From: Candidatus Synoicihabitans palmerolidicus
Lineage (GTDB): Bacteria > Verrucomicrobiota > Verrucomicrobiia > Opitutales > Opitutaceae
Length of the DNA: 64,000 bases
NCBI GenBank assembly: GCA_020809425.1
Contig: JAGGDC010000004.1
Location: 62,001 to 126,000, forward strand
Direction of reading: 5' to 3'
The stretch's first letter is position 1. The number at the start of each line of letters is the position of its first letter. Positions 9,447-19,241 of this stretch are shown here, piece by piece. Made by a program: the position numbers and the translations under genes. The notes beneath the pieces are model-generated. The model saw only the letters and a list, made by a program, of their open reading frames with translations. It was not told where the DNA came from and ran no database searches.

Positions 9447-11300
9447 ATGTGTGGAATTGTCGGCTACGTGGGCCAAGCAATCGCTGCCCCAATCATCTTG
9501 GAGGGTTTGAAACGTCTGGAATACCGTGGATACGACTCTGCCGGCCTCACGGTTCTGGAAGACGGGCGCTTCAAAATCGCTAAACAAATCGGTCGCGTCG
9601 AAGGGTTGATCAAATCGACTCCTGCCAAATCCCTCACCGGCTCCGTGGGTATCGGACATACCCGCTGGGCCACCCACGGTGGCGTCACCAATACCAATGC
9701 CCACCCTCACTTATCTTCCGATGGCAAGATCGCCATCATTCACAACGGAGTCATCGAGAACTTCACCGCCATCAAAAAATTCCTGCTCACCAAGGACTAC
9801 GCGTTCTCTTCGGAAACCGATACCGAGGTGCTCTGCAATCTGATCGCTTATCATTACGCCAAGGAATCAGAGGCTGCTCCCGATGAATCTCGCCTCCTGG
9901 ATAGCGTCCGTAAAACTTTGCTCCACGTCGAAGGCACTTACGGAATCTGCGTGCTATGCGCCGATTGCCCCCAGGAACTCATCGCCGCTCGCCAAGGTTC
10001 TCCGTTAATCCTCGGCGTCGGTCAGGACGAATTGGTGATCGCATCCGACGTCTCAGCTTTGGTGAGTCGCACCCAAAACGTCGTTTATCTCAACGATGGC
10101 GAGTTGGTCGCGATCAATGGGAGTGCTTTTCAGATCAGCACTCTCGATAAGGCGGGAGTCTCTCCGGTTATAGACCAAGTGACTTGGAATATCGAAGAGG
10201 CCGAGCTGGGTGATTTTTCGCACTTCATGGAAAAGGAAATCTTCGAGCAACCCACCGCGCTGGAAAATGCGATGCGCGGCCGTTTCTCGGAAGACGGTTC
10301 CACCGCGATATTTGGCGGGCTAAACATCTCCGCGCACGATCTGCGCGATACTTCCCGATTAATGATTTGCGCCTGCGGCACGGCGTTACACGCCGGTCTC
10401 GTCACCGAACATCTCATAGAGCGTTTCGCCCGCATTCCCGTCGAATGCGACCACGCCTCCGAATTCCGCTACCGCAACACGCCTCTATTCGCCCAAACCC
10501 TCTTTTTTGTCATCAGTCAATCCGGCGAGACTATCGACACCCTCGCCGCCATGCGAGAAGCACAGCGAAAGGGCTTCAAGGTTCTCGCCATCAACAACGG
10601 CGTGGGTTCCACCATCGCCCGCCAAGCCGACGGGGGTATTTACCAACACGCCGGACCGGAAATCGGCGTAGCCTCCACCAAAGCATTTACATCCCAACTC
10701 ATGCTCGGCGCTATGCTGGCTCTTTACTTGGGTCGCCTGCGTGACATGAGCTTTCGCGACGGCGTCGAAATCGTAAACGCCCTGAAAGGCGCCCCCGCCT
10801 TGGTTCGACAGGCGCTGGAACAAGCCGACCATATCAAGACCGTCGCTCAAAAGTACGCGCGATATTACGACATGCTCTTCCTGGGCCGCTTGGAGTTGTT
10901 CCCCATTGCCTCCGAAGGCGCTCTCAAGCTGAAGGAAATTTCTTACATCCACGCTGAAGCTTATCCCGCTGCCGAGATGAAACACGGTCCAATCGCGCTG
11001 ATCAACTCAGAATGTCCATCCGTCTTCATCGTGCCCGCCAACGAACTCTTCAATAAGGTGGTCTCCTCCATGCAGGAAATCAAAGCACGCGGCGGTCCCA
11101 TCATTGCCATCACCACTTCCGACGCGGAGTTCCCGCCGGGTTTGGCCGACGACGTCATTACCATCCCCTGCTGTCACGAGGCGGTCCTTCCCATCGTGGC
11201 AACCATCCCCCTGCAATTGTTCAGTTACTACGTCGCCGTCGAACGAGGTTGCGATGTCGATAAACCTCGCAACCTCGCCAAGTCGGTCACGGTTGAGTGA
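9447..11300 (+). CDS. glmS: glutamine--fructose-6-phosphate aminotransferase (isomerizing)
   Basis: Produces glucosamine-6-phosphate for peptidoglycan and lipopolysaccharide. 617 residues, the family norm. Cys2 is the glutaminase nucleophile (MCGIVGYVG) and the class-II amidotransferase domain fills about residues 2-230. Two SIS domains follow, with SQSGETIDT as the sugar-phosphate binding loop. The C-terminus KPRNLAKSVTVE is the conserved tail that closes over the active site. A pseudogene and no partner glm gene follow. No ribozyme or sRNA control was seen upstream. Confidence 0.97.
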   Translation: MCGIVGYVGQAIAAPIILEGLKRLEYRGYDSAGLTVLEDGRFKIAKQIGRVEGLIKSTPAKSLTGSVGIGHTRWATHGGVTNTNAHPHLSSDGKIAIIHNGVIENFTAIKKFLLTKDYAFSSETDTEVLCNLIAYHYAKESEAAPDESRLLDSVRKTLLHVEGTYGICVLCADCPQELIAARQGSPLILGVGQDELVIASDVSALVSRTQNVVYLNDGELVAINGSAFQISTLDKAGVSPVIDQVTWNIEEAELGDFSHFMEKEIFEQPTALENAMRGRFSEDGSTAIFGGLNISAHDLRDTSRLMICACGTALHAGLVTEHLIERFARIPVECDHASEFRYRNTPLFAQTLFFVISQSGETIDTLAAMREAQRKGFKVLAINNGVGSTIARQADGGIYQHAGPEIGVASTKAFTSQLMLGAMLALYLGRLRDMSFRDGVEIVNALKGAPALVRQALEQADHIKTVAQKYARYYDMLFLGRLELFPIASEGALKLKEISYIHAEAYPAAEMKHGPIALINSECPSVFIVPANELFNKVVSSMQEIKARGGPIIAITTSDAEFPPGLADDVITIPCCHEAVLPIVATIPLQLFSYYVAVERGCDVDKPRNLAKSVTVE

Positions 11301-11351
11301 GGCCGCTCACAGTCTCCATCTTGACCCGACGCCGACGGCAGCCGGCTATCC

Positions 11352-12277
11352 CTCAAACAAGCAGGCCGGCCCACGCGGCATAAGTGCCTGGCTCCGGCAC
11401 TGCGGAGAAATTTGTCGCCACCAATCTTCCATCGATGGCAAACTGGCTGCCAAATTCACCGTTGTATGTGAAGGTCCCGGAAACGGCGGCCTGCACCGTA
11501 TCGATGATGACCGGCACTCCCCCCACCATTGTTGTTCACATCGCTCACAAACGCATCTGCAATCGTATACTCGGGTCCGACTAGTTCATCCTAAATCGCC
11601 ACGCCAGACACCGTGTGATAAGCTTGGATGATGTCATCCCCGCCACTCGAAGTGGCTCCATAATCAATGTGCATGAAGAGGTCGGCGTAACCTATATCTA
11701 CAATTCGAATACCATTGACCGAGAGGTAGTAAAAGACCTGCGCATCATCGGCGGCATAAAACCGGTCTTCCACCGTACTACCGGACCAGCCTTCCCATTC
11801 ATGATCGACCCCCAGCACACCGCCTGCGTTCAGCGCTGCTCCGGTGGAGGAATTGAGCCCGTTTCTATCTTGGCCCAAGTTCCAACTATTCTCGTAAATC
11901 GAACTACTGGGACCAAAATGCAGTGTCATATCAGCCAAGGAAAACCCCTGTGTCCCCAATACCGCTTGAAATAATGAGAATCCCGACCCTGTCGTCGCTG
12001 CGGCCGCATAAGGCGTGGCTGTTGGTGACGGCCCATCAGAACGTCCCGTCACATAGTAGTAAGCGATAGCCGACGGTGCATTGTTGCTGACCAAACTGTG
12101 TCCCGTGGTCGCGGCATGGGGTCCCTGGTAACCAGTTACCCCGGCATTCGTCGCCGAACCCGTAAAATTGATTTCGTTGTCAAAGCTCCCGGGGAGCTCA
12201 AACTAAGCCATGGCAGGAACGGAGGCGCCGAGGATGAGTCCCCAGCAGCCGAGATGGAATAGGTGGCGCGTTTTCAT
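11352..12277 (-). pseudogene. PEP-CTERM-type secreted protein, inactivated by several stops
   Basis: Starts with an ATG at 12277 and a clear signal peptide (basic start, hydrophobic core, AMA end). An in-frame TAG at 12203-12205 follows immediately. The same frame continues as a secreted beta-rich protein to another in-frame TAG at 11591-11593. It resumes, shifts by one base at a G-run near 11530, and reaches VPEPGTYAAWAGLLV with a TGA at 11353-11355. The codons beyond that stop still read as a basic CRRRR tail, so the original C-terminus was a PEP-CTERM sorting signal (VPEP, hydrophobic helix, Arg cluster). The role of the body is unknown. At least four lesions make a functional product unlikely. 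Confidence 0.8.
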
Positions 12278-12415
12278 GTTACGCCCCCATTCTAGCGCAA
12301 TTGACTTGCGGATATCGCCCCGCCATCGGGGCATATCGTCTCACCCGATCGGGTGAGATCTCATTTGCAATAAGCCGTTGATCCCTGCCGCCTCCCCCAC
12401 CGAGAGTACTGCAAC

Positions 12416-13087
12416 GTGAGTGATTATCCCCTCCCACCCCACGACGACCGACGTCCACCCGATCGTCCGCTTCGAGCGATCGTCGTCGAGGATGAATCCA
12501 TGCTTCGACAAATGGGGGGCATGGCTGTGCACCGACTACCTCGCTACGAATTGGTCGGTGACGCCTCAAATGCCGCCGAAGCCAATGCTCTACTTATCTC
12601 TGCCGACCCCGACGTCGCTATTCTCGATCTCGGCCTTCCCGATGAGTCAGGTCTAGATCTGGCACGCCGTGCCCTGAGTGATGCTCCCAATCTTCGCATT
12701 CCTGCCATCACCGCTCGTCGCGACACGTGCGCCGTGCGCGCCACACTGGACACCGGCATCCTGAGATTCGTGTCCAAAGGCGAAGCCCATGCAATTCTCA
12801 TCGCCGCTCTAAACCAACTCGCCGACGGATTGCCGTTTTACTCCCCCGCCGCCCTCAAACTGCTTCGAGGCGGGTTAAACCAGCCCAACGACGATGTTAA
12901 ACTGCTAACCCCTCGTGAACGCGATATCGTCTGTGAATCAGCTCGTGGCTTTACGGTGAAAGAAATCTCTCACCGTCTCGACATCTCGGAAAACACACAC
13001 CGTAAAAACGTGCTCCAAAAATTGAATCTACACGATGTCGTTGCGTTGACCCATTTCGCGGTTCGACACGGTTTGGTGTCCGTCTGA
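12416..13087 (+). CDS. NarL/FixJ-type response regulator
   Basis: GTG start; 223 residues. An extra Pro/Arg-rich stretch of about 18 residues precedes the receiver domain. The receiver has the acidic pair (VVEDES), the phospho-acceptor Asp in AILDLGLPDESG and the switch Lys in FVSKGEA. A LuxR-type HTH fills the C-terminus (LTPRERDIVCESARGFTVKEIS...). It is a DNA-binding two-component output protein with unknown targets. The gene ends convergently against, and overlaps by 60 bp, a broken sensor kinase on the other strand, which is its probable former partner. The receiver residues are intact, so it could still act if phosphorylated by another kinase or acetyl phosphate. Confidence 0.9.
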   Translation: MSDYPLPPHDDRRPPDRPLRAIVVEDESMLRQMGGMAVHRLPRYELVGDASNAAEANALLISADPDVAILDLGLPDESGLDLARRALSDAPNLRIPAITARRDTCAVRATLDTGILRFVSKGEAHAILIAALNQLADGLPFYSPAALKLLRGGLNQPNDDVKLLTPRERDIVCESARGFTVKEISHRLDISENTHRKNVLQKLNLHDVVALTHFAVRHGLVSV

Positions 13088-15181
13088 AGTCGACGGATTC
13101 CGCGGCACCCGAAATTCGAAACAAGCCCTCCGCAGGCGGTGACCGCCGGCAACCAAATCCAATCGCCCCCCTAACGCTTCCGCCAAACCACGTGCAATGG
13201 CCAGCCCCTGTCCGTGGCTATCCTCTCCCGCTGTCGGCGTACTCCCGATCCGACCAAACTGGGTGAACAAACGGCTCCGCGCCGCCTCCGGGATTCCGGG
13301 GCCGTCGTCCGCGACTATCACACACACCATTGCTGCATCCGTGCTCATTTCGACCGCAATTTTCCCGTCCAAGGGCGTAAACTTCACGGCATTGCAGATC
13401 ACATTGTCCAACACCTGCTCGATCAACCCCGCGTCGCTTCGCACCACCACAGGCTCATCAGCAGGGGGGGGCCATTCCAACGTTTGCCTCTTCTCTTGCA
13501 CCAGGTGTTCACGTTGCTGGACCACACGCGCACCAAGCGCCTTTAAATCAAACTCCTTTTCCTCAGGTTCAATCACTCCTGCTTCAATTCGAGCAGTTTA
13601 TCCGTGGTGTCGATCAATCGCTGCGCCACTTCATCAATCATCTGCGCGCCTCTGCCTACTTCCTTCGATCCTCCGGGCGCGCTGCGCAACATGCCCGTTA
13701 ACCATCGAATATTCCCCAACGGACTTCGTAGGTCATGCGCTACAATTCTCAGAAAACGATCTTTCTCCGCGGACAATTTCTGCAGTCGATCATGCGCCAA
13801 ACTCAGTTCTTTGGTTGCCTTTCGCTGCCATCGATAGGCCGCCCCCAAACAAACTAAAAACACTCCTAAGCCCGATGCGCCAATGATCATGGTGCGGCGT
13901 TCCAATCGAGCTTGGTGCAACTGCCCCTCTGCATGTTCATTGTCAGCCCGCAACTGCACCAACTCCAACTCTCGCCTCTGCGTCGCATGGCGAATCTCCA
14001 ACAACTCAATTCGACGTCGAGAGGACTCACCGGCAATTTCTTCCCGGAGCAACGTGTACTGCCGGAGCGCCGTCAGCGCTTCCTCCCATCGCTCTAATTT
14101 TTCTAAGGCCCTCGCTCGTCCGTCCCATTGGTCGGCCAACAACAACGGCGCCCCAACTTTTTGTGTCTGCTCCCGCGCATGGTCGAATCGCACCAACGCA
14201 TCCTCCGCCCTGCCCTCAGCCAATCGTATTTCCCCCCAATTAATTGGAAATATCAGCTTCACCCCACGTTTCTTGAATTTCCGTATACAACGCCAACCCG
14301 TGCTCGGCGTAGCGTGACGCCAACGTCAAATTACCGACGAGCCGCTCCAACTTCGCCAATTCTCCCAAGGACTAGGCCAACCCTGAAAGATCCCCTATCT
14401 CTTCTCGAATCCCCTGGGCCTCCAACAGCGCCACACGGCCCTCATCCCATCGCTCCAAATCGACCAAGGCCGCCCCCATGTTGTTCTGACTTGTGGCCGT
14501 CGCTCGCTTGTCACCCGCCGATTCACGGATTGCCAGCGCTTCTCGATGATAGTGCAGCGCCGCCTCAGAATCATCGAATTGCTCGTGCACCGATCCAATA
14601 TTGTTGATCGTCGCCGCGATCTCGAGCGGGGCACTACCGATCTGCCGATCAATCTCCCAGGCTCGCTGATAGTACTCCAAAGCCCCCGGATAATCACCCT
14701 CCGAATCGAGCAACATTCCCAAATTGGAATAAGACGCCGCCATCCCCGCCTTGTCGTCAATCGACTCCCGCAATCGCAACGCCTTCAACCAGTGCTCCCA
14801 TACAATTTGCAGGTTTCCCCTCCGCCAATATACGCCACCCAACGCGTTATAACCGTCTGCCTCCAGTTTCGCATCGTTCAACGCTTCACCCAATCTGATC
14901 GCCTCGCTCCTGCGCTTGGACGCCAGATCAAAATTCGACGCGAATCTCTACTGCCAACTCAATTCTATCAATAATCGCCCTCTTAGTTGCGGCCATTCCC
15001 CGCTTCTCCCTAATAAACACTGTATCTCATCCGCCTCGTTCACCACCCCCGCGACATCAACACGGTCTGTGTTACCAAGGCGCTCTAACAACGTTTCCAA
15101 CTCGCTTGGTTCCATCGCCCCCCCCCTCACTCATGGCCACCATCGACGCCATGACCATTCCTGCCAAAAATCTAACCACAG
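13028..15181 (-). pseudogene. TPR-containing sensor histidine kinase, multiply disrupted
   Basis: Reassembled across frames: a short hydrophobic N-terminal segment, tetratricopeptide-type repeats (about 14960-14100), one transmembrane helix (IIGASGLGVFLVCLGAAY), a HisKA dimerisation domain with the phospho-acceptor motif RIVAHDLRSPLGN, and an HATPase domain with N- and G-boxes (NAVKFT, DDGPGIP, GQGLAIA). Lesions: a G9 run near 15115 shifting the frame, in-frame TAGs at 14948 and 14372, a shift near 14230, and another near 13596 where the RIEAG linker changes frame. It is the likely former partner of the response regulator at 12416-13087. Confidence 0.85.
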
Positions 15182-15302
15182 AATGCCTGTCACGCATGCC
15201 CTAGCAGTGTGAACGGCCGACCAAGCCCTAGGCAACGTCACGCCCCCCGATAATTTCGGATTGCACCCGCCCCAACCCGAACGAGTCAATACTGTTCGCC
15301 CC

Positions 15303-16784
15303 ATGCACATCCAACCAACCCGCGACACCTTTGCTCAACTCTGTCAACAGGGAAACCTCGTTCCGGTTTACGCGGATCTCATGGCTGACTTGGAAACCCC
15401 CGTTTCCGCCTACGCCAAACTCAAACAAGCCGGCCCCTCCTTTCTGCTCGAATCCGTCGAAGGGGGAGAAACACTCTCGCGCTACAGTTTCATCGGTGTT
15501 CGACCCCGCAAAATTTACGCTTGTGGTCCCGAAACCACCACCATCCGCACCGCTGACGGCAACATAGAGGAGATTCCCACGCCGTCCGACCCACTGACGC
15601 TCATTGAGGCCGAAATGGCAGGAGTCACCCCCGTGACCTCGCCCGACCTCCCCCGCTTCACCGGGGGCGCCGTGGGCTTCGTCGGCTACGAATACGTGAC
15701 TCGTGTTGAACCCTCCGTCCCCGTCGTCCCCGTCGATGAGCACGGTCTTCCGTTGATCTACTTCATGTTGGTCGATTCCGCTGCGATTTTTGATCGCGCC
15801 AAACAAACCCTGCGCCTCTGCGTAAACGCTCACATCGGGGACGACCCCGACCAAGCCTACGACCGCGCCATAGCCGAACTCTCCGAACTCGCCTCCCTGC
15901 TCGCTGAGCCCAACGCCCTCGCCCCGGCGCCACTCTCCGAACTTAACAGCGTCAACGTACCTACCGGTAATTTTACTCAAACCCGATTCGAAAACGTCGT
16001 CGACGAATGCAAAGAATTCATCCGGTCGGGTGATATCATTCAGGTGGTCCCCTCCCAACGGTTCTCTCAACCATTCGATCCCAGCCCCCTGGACCTCTAC
16101 CGCGCGCTGCGCACCGTCAACCCGTCGCCCTACATGTTCATCTTGGACACCGTGGACTACGCCATCGTCGGCGCATCGCCCGAGGTCCACGTGCGCTTGA
16201 CCGGGGACCGCGTGGAAATTCGACCCATTGCGGGCACCCGCAAACGCGGAAGTACCCCGGCAGAAGACCACGCCCTCGAAAAGGACCTACTCACCGACGA
16301 AAAGGAACTCGCCGAGCACCTCATGCTCGTGGACCTCGCCCGCAACGATATCGGACGCGTCTGCGCCTTCGGCAGTGTACACGTGCCCGAGCGCAACATC
16401 ATCGAGCGCTATTCGCATGTGATGCACATTGTTTCCCAAGTCGAGGGTCGCATCGCCGATGATAAAACAGCGTACGATCTCATGCGCGCCACATTCCCGG
16501 CCGGCACCGTTTCGGGAGCCCCCAAAATCCGAGCCATACAAATTATTGCCAGTAAAGAACCTGTGCAACGAGGTATTTACGCTGGAGCCCTCGGCTACTT
16601 CGGCTACGACGGCAATCTGGACTCCTGCATCATGCTGCGCACCTCCTTGATCAAGGACGGGCAAATCCACATCCAAGCGGGTGCCGGCGTCGTCGCGGAT
16701 AGTGTGCCTGAATCCGAGTTCTTCGAGACGGTCAACAAAGCCTCTGCGCTGTTCAAGGCAGTAGCTCTGGCCAACAAATTGTAG
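15303..16784 (+). CDS. trpE: anthranilate synthase component I
   Basis: Converts chorismate to anthranilate with ammonia from TrpG, the first step of tryptophan synthesis. 493 residues from the ATG at 15303, which matches the family start; an in-frame TTG at 15261 would add 14 residues. The N-terminal domain has the feedback-binding LLES motif. The chorismate-binding domain has IRPIAGTRKRG, LMLVDLARNDIGRV, FPAGTVSGAPKIRA and GAGVVADSVPESE. Intact, ends in TAG, and no other trp gene is in the window. No leader peptide was recognised upstream. Confidence 0.95.
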   Translation: MHIQPTRDTFAQLCQQGNLVPVYADLMADLETPVSAYAKLKQAGPSFLLESVEGGETLSRYSFIGVRPRKIYACGPETTTIRTADGNIEEIPTPSDPLTLIEAEMAGVTPVTSPDLPRFTGGAVGFVGYEYVTRVEPSVPVVPVDEHGLPLIYFMLVDSAAIFDRAKQTLRLCVNAHIGDDPDQAYDRAIAELSELASLLAEPNALAPAPLSELNSVNVPTGNFTQTRFENVVDECKEFIRSGDIIQVVPSQRFSQPFDPSPLDLYRALRTVNPSPYMFILDTVDYAIVGASPEVHVRLTGDRVEIRPIAGTRKRGSTPAEDHALEKDLLTDEKELAEHLMLVDLARNDIGRVCAFGSVHVPERNIIERYSHVMHIVSQVEGRIADDKTAYDLMRATFPAGTVSGAPKIRAIQIIASKEPVQRGIYAGALGYFGYDGNLDSCIMLRTSLIKDGQIHIQAGAGVVADSVPESEFFETVNKASALFKAVALANKL

Positions 16785-16985
16785 GCCCATTGCCATTCGG
16801 GCTAATTCCATGCTCGCACAAAATAAGATCTATTAATTTCCGAGCAAACTGGACGGTGTGGATTGCATAAAATGCCGACAGTTGACTATTTGGTTAGTAA
16901 ATTAAGGAACCCCCCTTCAAATAAGGTGTCATGGCACATAACTCGGGAATAATTCCGGGTTTGAACCACTCACTCTTCATCGAAT

Positions 16986-18026
16986 ATGGCTTACGCATCC
17001 GCCCTCGCTCGACCTGTTCAGTCTGATCTGGATCGGGATTCTTCCCCCACCGGAACCGCCGCGATTCAGCCTGCATCTTTCCTCGAGCGTCCCGAGCCCG
17101 CTCCCGCTGAAAAACCCGTTCCGTCCGACCGTAGTCATCTTCAGCTTTATCTGCAGGAGATTGGTAAAACCGCACTCCTCACCCCGAAAGAGGAGGTCAA
17201 GCTCGCGAATCGTATCCGTAAGGGCGATAAAGCCGCGCGCGATCACATGATTTCGGCTAACCTGCGTCTCGTCGTTAAAGTCGCGATGGACTACAAGGAC
17301 TTTGGTCTGCCCCTGCTCGATCTCATCAGCGAAGGCAACATCGGCCTCGTGAAGGCAGTTGAACGCTTTGACCCCCGCAAAGGAGGGAAGCTGTCGACCT
17401 ACGCTGCGTGGTGGATTAAACATTCGATCAAACGCGCGGTAGCCAACCAGTCCAAAACCATCCGTCTCCCCGTCCATTTTGTCGACAAGATCGCCAAAAT
17501 GCGCCGCACCGCGATGGCCCTGACCGAGGAACTTGGTCGCGAACCGACTGATGAAGAGATCGCAATTGAGCTTCAAATTCCGACCAACAAGGTCGCTCAT
17601 CTCAAGAGCGTCAGTGTCCGTCCCGCATCTCTCGACGCCCCCGTTAGCGAGGACGGTGACTCGACCACCTTCGGCGAAATCATCGGTGACGAAAACGCCG
17701 TCAACCCTCTTGACGCCCTGAAGGACTGGTCGGACAAATCCGACCTCCATCACATGATCGACCAACTCGAAGCGCGCGAAGCCGAAATTCTCCGATACCG
17801 TTTTGGACTCGACGGTTACGATGAACTCACCCTCGAAGAGGTCGGCCAGCAATTTAAAGTCACCCGCGAACGCATTCGTCAGCTGCAAAATATCGCCCTC
17901 TCCAAGATGCGTAAGGCCATTGCTTCCCACGAGGCCCAACGCAGTCAGGTAGAGATTGAGATCGAGCAAAAACGAGTCGCCCGCGAGGACGTAATTCGCG
18001 AATTCATCGAAGCTCGCGCGAACTAA
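16986..18026 (+). CDS. RpoD-family RNA polymerase sigma factor
   Basis: 346 residues with sigma-70 regions 1.2 to 4 in order: LQLYLQEIGKTALLT (1.2); the region 2 core LISEGNIGLVKAVERFDP and YAAWWIKHSI, which bind core enzyme and the -10 element; region 3; and a region 4 HTH (LTLEEVGQQFKVTRERIRQ) for -35 recognition. A Pro/Ala-rich tail of about 50 residues precedes region 1.2, and region 1.1 is not evident. It could be the housekeeping sigma or a close group-2 paralogue; the window cannot decide. IS630 copy 1 begins 7 bp after the stop codon, so any native terminator is displaced. Confidence 0.9.
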   Translation: MAYASALARPVQSDLDRDSSPTGTAAIQPASFLERPEPAPAEKPVPSDRSHLQLYLQEIGKTALLTPKEEVKLANRIRKGDKAARDHMISANLRLVVKVAMDYKDFGLPLLDLISEGNIGLVKAVERFDPRKGGKLSTYAAWWIKHSIKRAVANQSKTIRLPVHFVDKIAKMRRTAMALTEELGREPTDEEIAIELQIPTNKVAHLKSVSVRPASLDAPVSEDGDSTTFGEIIGDENAVNPLDALKDWSDKSDLHHMIDQLEAREAEILRYRFGLDGYDELTLEEVGQQFKVTRERIRQLQNIALSKMRKAIASHEAQRSQVEIEIEQKRVAREDVIREFIEARAN

Positions 18027-18031
18027 CTAAC

Positions 18032-19241
18032 TAGTGTGCTGAGAGTTAATGAACTATACTGAATACTATACTGAATGAAGGGATGCGGCGGTGCGGGCGC
18101 GTTGGATTTTCTCCAGGATGGCGGAGCCTTCGGCCTTCCAAGTGTAGTAGCGGATGTAGCGGGTGGGTTCGAGGTCGCGTGCGACCATGTAGATTTCGAT
18201 GGCGTTGGTGAGGTCTCGAACGCTGGTGAAGCTGCCATCGCGGATACAATCGACGGTGAGGTCGCGGAAGAAGCGCTCCACTAGATTCAACCAGGAAGAG
18301 GATGTTGGAGTGCAGTGCGATGCGCTCGACGCCATGGGCTTTGGCATGGCGCTGATTGCGCCACTTTATCCAGCTCTTCACTTTGGCGTGCTTGTGGGTG
18401 GCGTAGTTGTCGATGATCAGATGCAGGACCAAGCCGTCGGGTGCCTGCGCATCGATGTGCTTGAGAAAACCGAGCCATTCGCGGTGGGTATGCCGAGAGG
18501 CGGTGCGTCGCATGATTTTGCCGTCCAGATAGCCGAGGCCGTCGAATAGCGTGACCGTGCCGTGGCGGGTGTAATCGTGGGTGGCGGTTTTGATGTGCCC
18601 GATACCCAATGGCAGGCCCGGCTGGGTGCGCTCAAGCGCCTGGCACTGGCTTTTCTCGTCGCAACATAGCACCAAGGCCCGATCGGGCGGATTCAGATAC
18701 AAGCCGATGACATCCAAAACTTGGCCTCAAAGTTCCGGTCACGCGACAACTTGAACGTTCGTCGCACATGGGGCTTCAGGTCGTTGGCCCGCCACAGACG
18801 CTGCACGGTGTGGGCCGACACCCCCCTTGGCCTTGGCCATCCGCCCGTGAGGACCAGCGGGTGCGCCCGGCCGGGGGTTACGTGACCTCAGTGACGATCT
18901 GAGCGCGAATCGCCACATCCACACTCGGCTTCCGGCCCGAACGTCTCGCTTCGGCCCATCCAGCCAACCCTGCCTCACGAAATCGCTTTTCTCACTTCGC
19001 CACCACCGGACGATTCACTCCGATCTGAGCAGCCACCGTCTCCTGGCTTTTCCCTTCGGCCCGCAACAACACGATGCGCGCCCGCCTGACCTCCCGTTGC
19101 GGCGTGGTCGGGCGTTTGATCATCTGTTCAAGTTCTTGATGCTGCGCGGCATCAATGATTAGCGGATTAACAGAGCGGGCCATGCACCCATCCTGCACTA
19201 CTATTTTTATTTTGTATAACTAATTAACTCCCACCACACTA
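18032..19241 (-). mobile_element. IS630-family element, copy 1
   Basis: Bounded by inverted repeats beginning GTGTGCTGAGAGTTAAT and, on the other strand, GTGTGGTGGGAGTTAAT. TA dinucleotides flank it (18032-18033 and 19240-19241), the target duplication expected of IS630/Tc1-type elements. It landed immediately downstream of the sigma-factor gene and truncates the membrane-protein pseudogene on its other side. A second copy lies at 60881-62070 in the opposite orientation. Confidence 0.9.
18066..19183 (-). pseudogene. IS630 transposase, copy 1
   Basis: The N-terminal HTH region begins MARSVNPLIIDAAQHQ. The DDE core is recognisable as LCCDEKSQCQALERTQ, LIIDNYATHKH and SSWLNLVERFF, which carry the three acidic residues. 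It is broken by a TGG-to-TGA stop after NRPVVAK (about 18992), by a one-base shift at an AAGGGGGG run near 18825, and by a shift just before SSWLNLVERF near 18310. The last two lesions are shared with copy 2. A functional product is not expected. Confidence 0.85.
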
